Below, piece after piece: positions 1-6,191 of a stretch of DNA of 25,673 nt (its first letter is position 1; each line of letters starts with the position of its first letter). The notes beneath the pieces were generated by a model that was not told the origin of the DNA, ran no database searches, and saw only the letters and a program-made list of their open reading frames with translations. This DNA is from a virus. Location of the stretch: IMG/VR virus record IMGVR_UViG_3300032308_000340, positions 1-25,673 of that record; one strand, given 5' to 3'. The position numbers and the translations under genes were made by a program.

Positions 1-132
1 ACTCCAACGCCAACGCCTACCCCAACTCCAACACCAACCCCAACGCCTACCCCAACTCCAACACCAACCCCAACGCCTACCCCAACTCCAACACCAACCC
101 CAGAGCCAACCCCAACGCCTACTCCAACTCCA
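1..132 (+). repeat. 30-bp tandem repeat coding for Thr-Pro dipeptides
   Basis: Three identical 30-bp units (13-42, 43-72, 73-102), each encoding five Thr-Pro pairs, are preceded by a partial unit and followed by diverged TP codons with one Glu-Pro. The repeat is in frame with the protein that ends at 1173. Identical DNA units, not just identical amino acids, point to recent slippage or unequal recombination. Copy number may also be collapsed or variable in an assembly. Confidence 0.9.
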
Positions 133-1173
133 GGCGAAGGTGCTAATACAGTCCAACCTCCAGCAACTGGTGGTCCAGGAGCACCTAACCCAGCACCTAC
201 TCAGGTAGATGGCGGAGGAGCCACTGGCGGTATGCCAGGAGGTGCTACAGGGTTCTCTGGTGGATTTACTCAGGCTGACATTGATAGGGCTTTTAAAGAG
301 GGCGAAGCAACAGCAGCCAAGGTTGCAGCCGATAATGCCTTTGCAGTAAAGATGAAGGCTTCTGACAAGTTGATTAACTTGTTCAAGGCTCAAGGTATTG
401 AGGACCCAGCCTTTGCCACATTTATTACTAACAACATTATCAACGATGTATCTGAGGCACAGACTCTTATTGAGATTTATGACCAACCAGCGTACAAACT
501 ACGCTTTCCTGGCATGGACTCACTTCGTAAGAAGAACCGTACTATTGATGAAAAGACATACATTGGACTTGAGAATCAGATAGTTCAAACTCTTAAGTTC
601 TTTGACCTACCTAAAGGTTTTTATGATGACCGTGCAACTCTTGGAAAGATTATTGGTAACGAAGTATCTCCAAAAGAGGTACAAGACAGAGCGCAGATGG
701 CTCAAGACTTAGCCCGTGCTGCTGACCCAAATATCCGCCAGTCACTTATGGACTTCTACAAAGTGGGCGAAGGTGGCATTACTGCTTACTTCCTTAACGC
801 AGATGCTGCGTTGCCATTGCTTGAGAAGTCTGCCAAGGCTGCTGAGATTGCAGGTATCGGTAAGACATACGGCTTTAATGAGTTTGGCATGTCAGAAGCA
901 GAAGCACTTGGTGTTAAGGATTCCTATGCAAAACTTAGCCAGACAGATATGACTAAAGCCTTTGGTCGAGCAGCACAACTTGCTGCAACACAGTCACGAC
1001 TTTCTTATCTTGAAAAGGGTCAATACTCAGATAGAGAAGCATTGGCTGCTACAATTGAAGGCGACCAGCAAGCAATACTTGCATCAGAAAAACGAGCACA
1101 ACGAGAGCAAGCACGCTTCGGTGGCTCAAGCGGATTGAGCGCAGCCTCACTTCGCACTGGTTCCAACATATAA
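1..1173 (+). CDS. C-terminal part of a head-module protein with a (Thr-Pro)n linker; 5' end outside the window
   Basis: The frame is open from base 1, so this is the 3' part (390 codons) of a longer gene and the internal ATG at 232 is not its start. Visible residues begin with 17 consecutive Thr-Pro pairs, one Glu-Pro and four more Thr-Pro pairs. A Gly/Pro/Ala-rich spacer follows, then about 300 residues of mostly helical, charged sequence ending in a Gly/Ser-rich tail. I recognise no enzymatic motif. Its place directly before the scaffold and capsid genes is where portal, protease or minor head proteins usually sit, so a structural or internal virion role is likely but inferred. The TP stretch resembles the stiff extended linkers of surface and structural proteins. 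Confidence 0.7.
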   Translation, partial: TPTPTPTPTPTPTPTPTPTPTPTPTPTPTPTPTPEPTPTPTPTPGEGANTVQPPATGGPGAPNPAPTQVDGGGATGGMPGGATGFSGGFTQADIDRAFKEGEATAAKVAADNAFAVKMKASDKLINLFKAQGIEDPAFATFITNNIINDVSEAQTLIEIYDQPAYKLRFPGMDSLRKKNRTIDEKTYIGLENQIVQTLKFFDLPKGFYDDRATLGKIIGNEVSPKEVQDRAQMAQDLARAADPNIRQSLMDFYKVGEGGITAYFLNADAALPLLEKSAKAAEIAGIGKTYGFNEFGMSEAEALGVKDSYAKLSQTDMTKAFGRAAQLAATQSRLSYLEKGQYSDREALAATIEGDQQAILASEKRAQREQARFGGSSGLSAASLRTGSNI

Positions 1174-1232
1174 GAATCCCCACCCTGACCGACTAGCCCA
1201 GGGGGGCGTACAAGACTAGGAGCGATAGCCAG

Positions 1233-1252
1233 CATGGTTTCCCCGAACCATG
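1233..1252 (+). other. Perfect inverted repeat between head genes
   Basis: CATGGTT (1233-1239) and AACCATG (1246-1252) form a 7-bp perfect stem around a 6-base loop (TCCCCG). It lies in the 121-base gap between the TP-linker protein and the scaffold candidate. No T-run follows, so it is not a typical intrinsic terminator. It may be an mRNA processing or stabilising hairpin. The rest of the gap (1174-1294) holds no gene that I can support. Confidence 0.5.
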
Positions 1253-1294
1253 TTGTGGATTGCGAATACAACAACTAACAAGGGAGATAGGTAG

Positions 1295-1762
1295 ATGGCT
1301 ACCAATTATGACGATGACGATTTCGATGAGGACTTTGAACCTCAGGATGTTGTCAAGCAATTACGCAGAGTAAACAAAACGCTAGAAAAGCGTTTGAAAG
1401 AACTCGAAGTAGAAGCAACAACTCTAAAGAATCAGACTCGTCAACGCACCGTAAAGGATGTGTTGACTGCAAAGGGTATTAACCCAAAGGTCGCAGCGTT
1501 CATACCCCAGGACTTAGAGGCTTCGGAAGAAGCAGTTAATAACTGGCTTAATGAATATGGCGATGTATTCGGTGTTAACCAAGATGCCAAAGAAGGCGAG
1601 AGCCAGGCATCGAACAACCCAGCACTACAAGCACAAAAGAGAATCAACGATGTTGTATCAACAGGTACTCCTCCAGGAGTAGATGAAGATGCAATGGCAA
1701 AGATTCTTAACGCTACAAGTGCTGCAGAACTCAGCGCAATACTCGGTGTTTCAGTTCAATAA
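1295..1762 (+). CDS. Probable capsid scaffolding protein
   Basis: A 155-residue protein with a very acidic N-terminus (runs of Asp/Glu in residues 4-16), a charged, coiled-coil-like helix at about 18-55, and a low-complexity C-terminus. Size, charge pattern and position immediately before the major capsid gene fit phage scaffolding proteins, which diverge too fast to be recognised by motif. An AGGGAGAT ribosome site lies before the ATG. The function is inferred mainly from synteny and composition. A capsid-associated assembly factor is the main alternative. Confidence 0.6.
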   Translation: MATNYDDDDFDEDFEPQDVVKQLRRVNKTLEKRLKELEVEATTLKNQTRQRTVKDVLTAKGINPKVAAFIPQDLEASEEAVNNWLNEYGDVFGVNQDAKEGESQASNNPALQAQKRINDVVSTGTPPGVDEDAMAKILNATSAAELSAILGVSVQ

Positions 1763-1795
1763 CTCAAACTACCAATCACCAGGAGGTGAACCCAC

Positions 1796-2965
1796 ATGGC
1801 ATACACAGATTCGTCAGCACTCGCTGGCTTAGTCAAGCAAGCGTATGACCGCTATGTAGAGTTTGCGCTTCGTTCACAGCCACTGATTCGTTCAGTAGCC
1901 GACAAGCGCCCTACTCAACAGGCAATGCCAGGTTCAAGTGTTGTATTCTCAATTTACAACGACTTGGCACCAGCAACCGCATCACTATCAGAAACAACTG
2001 ACCCAGATGCAATCGCACTATCAGATGTAACAACAGTTGCAGTAACACTACAGGAATACGGAAACGCATCTCTTGTAACACGCAAGTTGCAACTATTCTC
2101 ACTATCAGATGTTGACCCTGCAGTAGCAGACATCATCGCTTACAACATGGCTGACTCACTAGACCGTCTTGCAATGGATACTCTCCGTCAAGGCACAAAT
2201 GTTATCTACGGTGGCTCACGCACATCAACAGCAACAATCACATCATCAGACACAATCACTGCTGCTAATATCCGCCGTGCTGTGGCTAAACTTCGTTCAA
2301 ACAAGGCTGTTCCTCGTGAAGGTTCACTTTACTGGACAGGTATCCACCCAGAAGTTTCACACGACCTTCGTGCTGAAACAGGTGTTGGTGGATGGAACGA
2401 CATGCACAAGTATGCAGAGACAGGCACAGGCAACTTCTGGGCTGGCTCAATCGGAACTTACGAAGGCGCTTTCTTTGTTGAGACACCTCGTATGTACCGC
2501 TTTGCAGATGGTGCAGACCAGACAGCACTTGCTACAACAGCAGTAACTGTTGCTGGCGCATCAGGTGGATTTACACTTGGTGTTGCTTCTTCATCTGTAA
2601 TCGCTACTTCTGCAGAAGCAGGAGATAAGATTTCAGGTACAGGTATTGCATCAGGTGCTGTAATTACAGCCCTCACAACAGTAGGTTCAACAACAACAAT
2701 CACTGTAAACACTGCACACACTGCAGCAGTTACAGCGACAACAGTTGTAACAGTAACTCCAGAAACACCTGTCTACCGCACAATCGTATGTGGTAAGCAA
2801 GCACTTGCTGAGGCAGTTGCACAGGAGCCAAATGTTGTCATTGGACCAGTTACAGACAAGTTGCTCCGCTTCCGACCAATCGGTTGGTACGGCGTACTTG
2901 GCTTTAGCCTTTACCGTCAGGCAGCCCTTTACCGCATTGAGACTGGTTCTTCAATCGCTGGATAA
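1796..2965 (+). CDS. Major capsid protein (probable N4 gp56/HK97-like type)
   Basis: A 389-residue protein with a strong AGGAGGTG ribosome site. The N-terminal part (SALAGLVKQAYDRYVEFALR), a helical segment with NMADSLDRLAMDTLRQG, and the central GSLYWTGIHPEVSHDLR match the general pattern of the N4-gp56 family of phage capsid proteins as I know it. Residues about 243-322 are a Thr/Ala/Val-rich beta segment that looks like an inserted surface domain. The capsid fold resumes at PVYRTIVCGKQALAEAV. It follows the scaffold gene and is followed by a strong hairpin. Length is normal for the family. The exact subfamily should be checked by a profile search. Confidence 0.85.
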   Translation: MAYTDSSALAGLVKQAYDRYVEFALRSQPLIRSVADKRPTQQAMPGSSVVFSIYNDLAPATASLSETTDPDAIALSDVTTVAVTLQEYGNASLVTRKLQLFSLSDVDPAVADIIAYNMADSLDRLAMDTLRQGTNVIYGGSRTSTATITSSDTITAANIRRAVAKLRSNKAVPREGSLYWTGIHPEVSHDLRAETGVGGWNDMHKYAETGTGNFWAGSIGTYEGAFFVETPRMYRFADGADQTALATTAVTVAGASGGFTLGVASSSVIATSAEAGDKISGTGIASGAVITALTTVGSTTTITVNTAHTAAVTATTVVTVTPETPVYRTIVCGKQALAEAVAQEPNVVIGPVTDKLLRFRPIGWYGVLGFSLYRQAALYRIETGSSIAG

Positions 2966-2978
2966 AGTAATTGTAGTT

Positions 2979-3007
2979 GAGAGGGCGGTGCATGTGCCCG
3001 CCCTCTC
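2979..3007 (+). terminator. Strong hairpin after the capsid gene
   Basis: A 10-bp GC-rich stem (2979-2988 with 2998-3007) encloses a 9-base loop, 13 bases after the capsid stop codon. The downstream side is CT-rich, not a clean T-run, so termination is probably partial. Such hairpins after capsid genes often protect the 3' end of abundant capsid mRNA, which is the reading I favour. Confidence 0.6.
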
Positions 3008-3030
3008 TCTACACCAATAAAGGAGAAACA

Positions 3031-3303
3031 GTGGCAGAGTATTTATTTGTAACACCCAGTGTTGAAGAAACACCTATGGGCTGGCACCGACTTCTTGAGC
3101 GTTATTCTATTGCTCGTGGCGTAACAGTAATGATGATAAATGGTATGTATTCCTCCTATCGCTACCCCGCACAAACTGAGATTGCTACAGCAACAGAAGT
3201 CTACTTAGGTGGACATGAATATATTATTGACGAGGCAACTAAGAATCGTTTAACAAACGCAAGCATCGGTGGCAATTATGGAGAATACATAACCGAATTA
3301 TGA
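3031..3303 (+). CDS. Small structural-module protein, unknown
   Basis: A 90-residue protein starting at GTG 3031, chosen because AAGGAG lies 6-11 bases upstream; an in-frame ATG at 2977 lies inside the capsid 3' hairpin and has no ribosome site. The sequence begins MAEYLFVTPSVEETPMGWHR and contains mixed beta/helix sequence with GGHEYIIDEATKNRL near the C-terminus. The stop overlaps the next ATG. Position after the capsid gene suggests a head-completion or tail-linked role, but no family was recognised. Confidence 0.75.
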   Translation: MAEYLFVTPSVEETPMGWHRLLERYSIARGVTVMMINGMYSSYRYPAQTEIATATEVYLGGHEYIIDEATKNRLTNASIGGNYGEYITEL

Positions 3304-3572
3304 ACTTACATCAAAAACAAAAACACCCAGAGTTTGTTGAAGGTTGCTTTGGTTGCAAACTTGGAACTCTCCAACTATCCCCAGGAGATGCTGCAAGCAA
3401 TAAAGGTATGTCCCAAAAGAAATGGGATAAAGAGTTGGACCTTTACAGGTCTGCTCGCAGTCAAGGAATCCAGCCAGCAGGAACATCCACCAGGCAGGTG
3501 CAAAAAGCAATAGATGATTCAAACAAAGTAGGCAAAGCCTACGATGCAAACACCAATAGTTTTAAGGGGTAA
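3300..3572 (+). CDS. Small CxxC protein, unknown
   Basis: A 90-residue protein that begins at ATG 3300, overlapping the previous stop (ATGA). The N-terminal segment HPEFVEGCFGCKLGTL carries one CxxC pair, followed by a basic, helical Gln/Lys/Ser-rich region. One pair can bind metal only as a dimer or together with the nearby histidines. It belongs to a run of small proteins around the Ntn hydrolase. A frame of this size and context is probably real. Function is unknown. Confidence 0.7.
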   Translation: MNLHQKQKHPEFVEGCFGCKLGTLQLSPGDAASNKGMSQKKWDKELDLYRSARSQGIQPAGTSTRQVQKAIDDSNKVGKAYDANTNSFKG

Positions 3573-3574
3573 AC

Positions 3575-4279
3575 ATGACTGCCATTGTAGGTATTCAGGG
3601 AAAAGGCTGGGCGGTAATAGCAGCAGATTCCATGACTACCTATGATGACAAACCTTATTATGCCAAGGGTATGGATAAGGCAGTGCGTAAAGGTGATTAT
3701 GTGTTTGCCTTTGCTGGAGATGCCATTGCTGGCAACATAGCAGAGTTTCTATGGACTCCACCTAAACTTATTAAGACAATGCCACTTGATGCTTTTATGC
3801 AAGTAAAGGTGCTTCCATCTTTACGAGAAGCAATGAAAGAACATGGCTATGAGCCAGATGCAATCAAAGACCCAAACGCTGGTTTTGATGCACTTATGTG
3901 TTTAAACGGTGTTATTTATGAAATTGACGAGGAGTACATGTGGTCACGAGATGACCGTGGACTCTACGCAGTAGGCAGTGGTGGGCAGTTAGCACTAGGT
4001 GCATTAGCCACTGGCTTTAGTAAGAACTCGATGAAGGCAGCAGAGTTTGCTGCTCGTAGAGCAATCAAGATTTCCGCTGACTACTGCATAGGTGTTGGTG
4101 GAGATGTCAAAGTAATCACTCAAAAGGGGAACAACATGCCAGCAATGAAGAAGAAGGCGCTATCGCCAGCAATGAAGAAGAAGGCTTATGCAATGGCTGA
4201 AAAAGTAGAGTCCAAGCCACAGAAGGCTAAGGAACTTAAGAAGGGCGTTGCAATGCTTAAGAAGGCTGTGAAGAAGTAA
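3575..4279 (+). CDS. Proteasome-beta/HslV-like Ntn hydrolase with lysine-rich tail
   Basis: A 234-residue protein. Residues 1-182 resemble 20S proteasome beta subunits and HslV. After Met removal the chain would start TAIVGIQGKGWAVIAADS, giving Thr1 as nucleophile, Asp17 in the family position and Lys34 in KGMDKAVR, close to the usual Lys33. FAFAGDAIAGN and AVGSGGQLALGAL match the conserved beta-strand and GSG segments. This predicts an N-terminal-threonine peptidase, possibly self-assembling. Residues 188-234 are a separate Lys/Ala-rich basic tail that may also be translated on its own. In a capsid module it could mature virion proteins, although host-directed proteolysis is also possible. 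The fold assignment is strong. The role is inference. Confidence 0.8.
   Translation: MTAIVGIQGKGWAVIAADSMTTYDDKPYYAKGMDKAVRKGDYVFAFAGDAIAGNIAEFLWTPPKLIKTMPLDAFMQVKVLPSLREAMKEHGYEPDAIKDPNAGFDALMCLNGVIYEIDEEYMWSRDDRGLYAVGSGGQLALGALATGFSKNSMKAAEFAARRAIKISADYCIGVGGDVKVITQKGNNMPAMKKKALSPAMKKKAYAMAEKVESKPQKAKELKKGVAMLKKAVKK
4136..4279 (+). CDS. Possible internally started Lys/Ala-rich 47-aa protein
   Basis: ATG 4136 lies in frame inside the Ntn hydrolase gene and is preceded at good spacing by AAAAGGGGA, a better ribosome site than most real genes here have. It would make a 47-residue highly basic protein (MPAMKKKALSPAMKKKAYAM start). Translation from here would give both a fusion and a free tail. 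The two MKKK-containing repeats resemble the other small basic genes downstream. It is not distinguishable from a simple C-terminal extension without expression data. Confidence 0.35.
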   Translation: MPAMKKKALSPAMKKKAYAMAEKVESKPQKAKELKKGVAMLKKAVKK

Positions 4280-4401
4280 TGTGCGTATCATGTGGCTGCG
4301 GGACTAAAACCGTCAACGCAGATGACAACTTTGGAACTATTAACCCGTACGGCATCCCTGCCCCTGCGGTCAATAATCCGACTACTCTTGGTGAAAAGTA
4401 A
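4279..4401 (+). CDS. Tiny Cys-rich protein (CVSCGCG)
   Basis: A 40-residue frame starting at ATG 4279, overlapping the stop of the Ntn hydrolase (TAATG), and ending in a TAATG overlap with the next gene. The N-terminus MCVSCGCGTK has three closely spaced cysteines suited to a small zinc or metal knuckle. The rest is polar and Pro/Asn-rich. The tight coupling on both sides is the main evidence that it is translated. Function unknown. Confidence 0.65.
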   Translation: MCVSCGCGTKTVNADDNFGTINPYGIPAPAVNNPTTLGEK

Positions 4402-4562
4402 TGCCGAAAGGCATGGGGTTTCAAGCAGCCCAGAAATCAATAGCCAAGAAGCAAGGTATCCCGATGAAAAATGCGGGTGCAATTCTGGCTGCAGGTGCAC
4501 GCAATGCAAGTGCAGCAGCAAAGAAGAAGAATCCAAATCTTAAGAAGGTTAAAGGAAAATAA
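4401..4562 (+). CDS. Small Lys/Ala-rich protein
   Basis: A 53-residue protein from ATG 4401, coupled by TAATG to the gene before and ending in TAA one base before the next ATG. It starts MPKGMGFQAAQKSIAKKQ, has an Ala-rich helix (NAGAILAAGARNASAAAKKK) and a basic end. The composition resembles nucleic-acid-binding or virion-packaged basic peptides. No enzyme motif is present. It is part of a chain of four small basic products (4136-4981). Confidence 0.65.
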   Translation: MPKGMGFQAAQKSIAKKQGIPMKNAGAILAAGARNASAAAKKKNPNLKKVKGK

Positions 4563-4820
4563 ATGTCAGACCCAAGGCTAAAGCGAGCAGGAGTGTCAGG
4601 CTTTAACAAGCCTAAGCGCACACCAAGTCATCCAACAAAGTCACATGTAGTTGTGGCTAAGGAAGGCGATAAGGTCAAAACTATTCGCTTTGGTCAACAG
4701 GGTGTTAGTGGAGACAAGACACCTACAGCAAGACAAAAATCATTTAAGGCTCGTCATGCAAGCAACATTGCCAAAGGCAAAATGAGTGCTGCATATTGGG
4801 CAGATAAGGTGAAATGGTAA
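4563..4820 (+). CDS. Small basic phage protein (SFKARHASNIAKGKMSAAYWA type)
   Basis: An 85-residue basic protein. The segment KTIRFGQQGVSG and the C-terminal TARQKSFKARHASNIAKGK then MSAAYWADKVKW resemble a small protein family I have seen repeatedly in virus genomes from aquatic environments, usually of unknown function. It starts immediately after the previous stop and overlaps the next ATG through TAATG. The pattern of conserved Arg/Lys/His and a Trp-rich end suggests a nucleic-acid or virion role. I cannot name a function. Confidence 0.75.
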   Translation: MSDPRLKRAGVSGFNKPKRTPSHPTKSHVVVAKEGDKVKTIRFGQQGVSGDKTPTARQKSFKARHASNIAKGKMSAAYWADKVKW

Positions 4821-4981
4821 TGGCTAAAAAAGAAGTATGGGATAAACCAAACCCTAAGAAAAAATCAACACCGCTATCACCTGCTGCTAAAGCATCAGCA
4901 AAGGCTGCTGCTAAAAAGGCTGGCAGAAAATATCCCAATCTTGTGGACAACATGAGAGCAGCACAAAAGAAAGGCAAGTAA
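4820..4981 (+). CDS. Small Lys/Ala-rich protein
   Basis: A 53-residue protein from ATG 4820 (TAATG overlap with the preceding stop). It starts MAKKEVWDKPNPKKK and continues with an Ala/Lys helix and a C-terminal KYPNLVDNMRAAQKKGK. It shares Ser-Pro-Ala plus Lys/Ala composition with the Ntn hydrolase tail (LSPAMKKKAYAMA versus LSPAAKASAKAAA), suggesting related or convergent basic modules. No recognisable enzyme motif. Confidence 0.65.
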   Translation: MAKKEVWDKPNPKKKSTPLSPAAKASAKAAAKKAGRKYPNLVDNMRAAQKKGK

Positions 4982-4983
4982 TT

Positions 4984-5259
4984 ATGGCTACAGGTTATGA
5001 CGGTTCAACACTCGTTGCTGAGTTAAATAGACTTGCCAATGAAGGCACTTATCCAAACCGAACTGTTTTTTTAGATGCACCAGGTGCTGCCAATAAATGG
5101 GCTGGAACAACTGGTAAAGATTTATTAGGAGCGCTGAACTACAAGGCTAGTTCATCTCGCCAACCAGATAACTTTAAAGGTTTAAACGCAGTATGCAATG
5201 AACTTGCTGGCACAACAGACAAGTCGGCAGTATCAGCATTGAGGAGCATTGACCTGTGA
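4984..5259 (+). CDS. Structural-module protein, unknown
   Basis: A 91-residue protein (MATGYDGSTLVAELNRLANE start) with a helical N-terminus, a Gly/Ala-rich middle (DAPGAANKWAGTTGKDLLGALN) and a C-terminal NAVCNELAGTTDKSAVSALR. Its stop overlaps the GTG of the next gene (GTGA), so the two are translationally coupled. The position just before the head-tail adaptor suggests a virion or assembly protein. It contains one GTTTAAAC copy (5180-5187). No family recognised. Confidence 0.7.
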   Translation: MATGYDGSTLVAELNRLANEGTYPNRTVFLDAPGAANKWAGTTGKDLLGALNYKASSSRQPDNFKGLNAVCNELAGTTDKSAVSALRSIDL

Positions 5260-6179
5260 GCACACTTGAACAACTTACTGACCGTGTAGATACACTTCTT
5301 CACGGCTACAGTTTAAACATGGAATCAACCACATGGTTGACTGGCGCAATAACAACTACCACTCAGACCACTATTTCTGTTTATGATTCTAATGTTGTAA
5401 GCCGTGGCTTCATCCAAATTGGCGATGAGATTATGTATGTTAATACTACAAATAACATTGACAATACCCTTACCCTTGCACCATGGGGTCGTGGGCAGCG
5501 TGGCACAATAGCAACAACGCATGACAACTCATCTAAGGTAATGGTATCCCCACTGTTTCCTCGTTTTGAAATCAAGCGTGCTATTAACGACACACTCAAT
5601 GCAATGTATCCAGATATATTTGCCATTGGTCAATACCAGTTCCCGTTTATTGCTGCTCGTACAACTTACGATGTTCCAGATGTAATTCAAAACATTTTGT
5701 CTGTGACTCACCATGTCATTGGTCCATCTCAAGAGTGGCTACCAGTGCGTGCATGGCAATTAGATAGAACAGCAAACCCAGCACAATATGGTACTAACGG
5801 TGCCTTTGGGCATACCCTTGGTATTTACTCATCAGTAGTTCCAGGGCGTATTGTCAATGTGGCTTACTCAAAGCGCCCAACACTTTTTGACATCACACAA
5901 TTACCATCAGTTACACAAGAATACTCAACGGTAACTGGTATGCCTGACTACTCAGAAGATGTAGTTATCTATGGCGCAGCCTTCCGTATGATTTCTTTCC
6001 TAGACCCTTCACGCCTTGGTGCGCTATCTGCAGAAGCAGATGTGCTCGATAACCAGCGTGGAGCACGAAGTGGTGAGAACGCAGCACGCTTCTTGTTCAA
6101 TGTTTACAACACTCGTCTTAAGGAAGTGGCGGAGAACCAGCGCCGTCAGTTCCCTATTCGTTCACACTATCAGAGATAA
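5256..6179 (+). CDS. Probable head-tail adaptor (connector) protein
   Basis: A 307-residue protein starting at GTG 5256, coupled to the previous gene by GTGA. Residues about 25-105 form a beta-rich module (GDEIMYVNTTNN then TLTLAPWGRGQRGTIATTHD). The part from about 110 on (FEIKRAINDTLNAMYPDIF, RTTYDVPDVIQNILSVTHH, PDYSEDVVIYGAAFRMI) resembles adaptor proteins that sit between portal and tail in short-tailed phages. It is followed directly by fibre genes, with no tape-measure or tail-tube genes of long-tailed type. The role is inferred from this pattern and position. Confidence 0.6.
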   Translation: MSTLEQLTDRVDTLLHGYSLNMESTTWLTGAITTTTQTTISVYDSNVVSRGFIQIGDEIMYVNTTNNIDNTLTLAPWGRGQRGTIATTHDNSSKVMVSPLFPRFEIKRAINDTLNAMYPDIFAIGQYQFPFIAARTTYDVPDVIQNILSVTHHVIGPSQEWLPVRAWQLDRTANPAQYGTNGAFGHTLGIYSSVVPGRIVNVAYSKRPTLFDITQLPSVTQEYSTVTGMPDYSEDVVIYGAAFRMISFLDPSRLGALSAEADVLDNQRGARSGENAARFLFNVYNTRLKEVAENQRRQFPIRSHYQR

Positions 6180-6191
6180 GGTAACCCCACC

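Noticed and set aside
2977-3030. Upstream ATG 2977 for the small gene ending at 3303
   Set aside because: It lies in the capsid 3' hairpin and lacks a ribosome site, whereas GTG 3031 has AAGGAG at good spacing.
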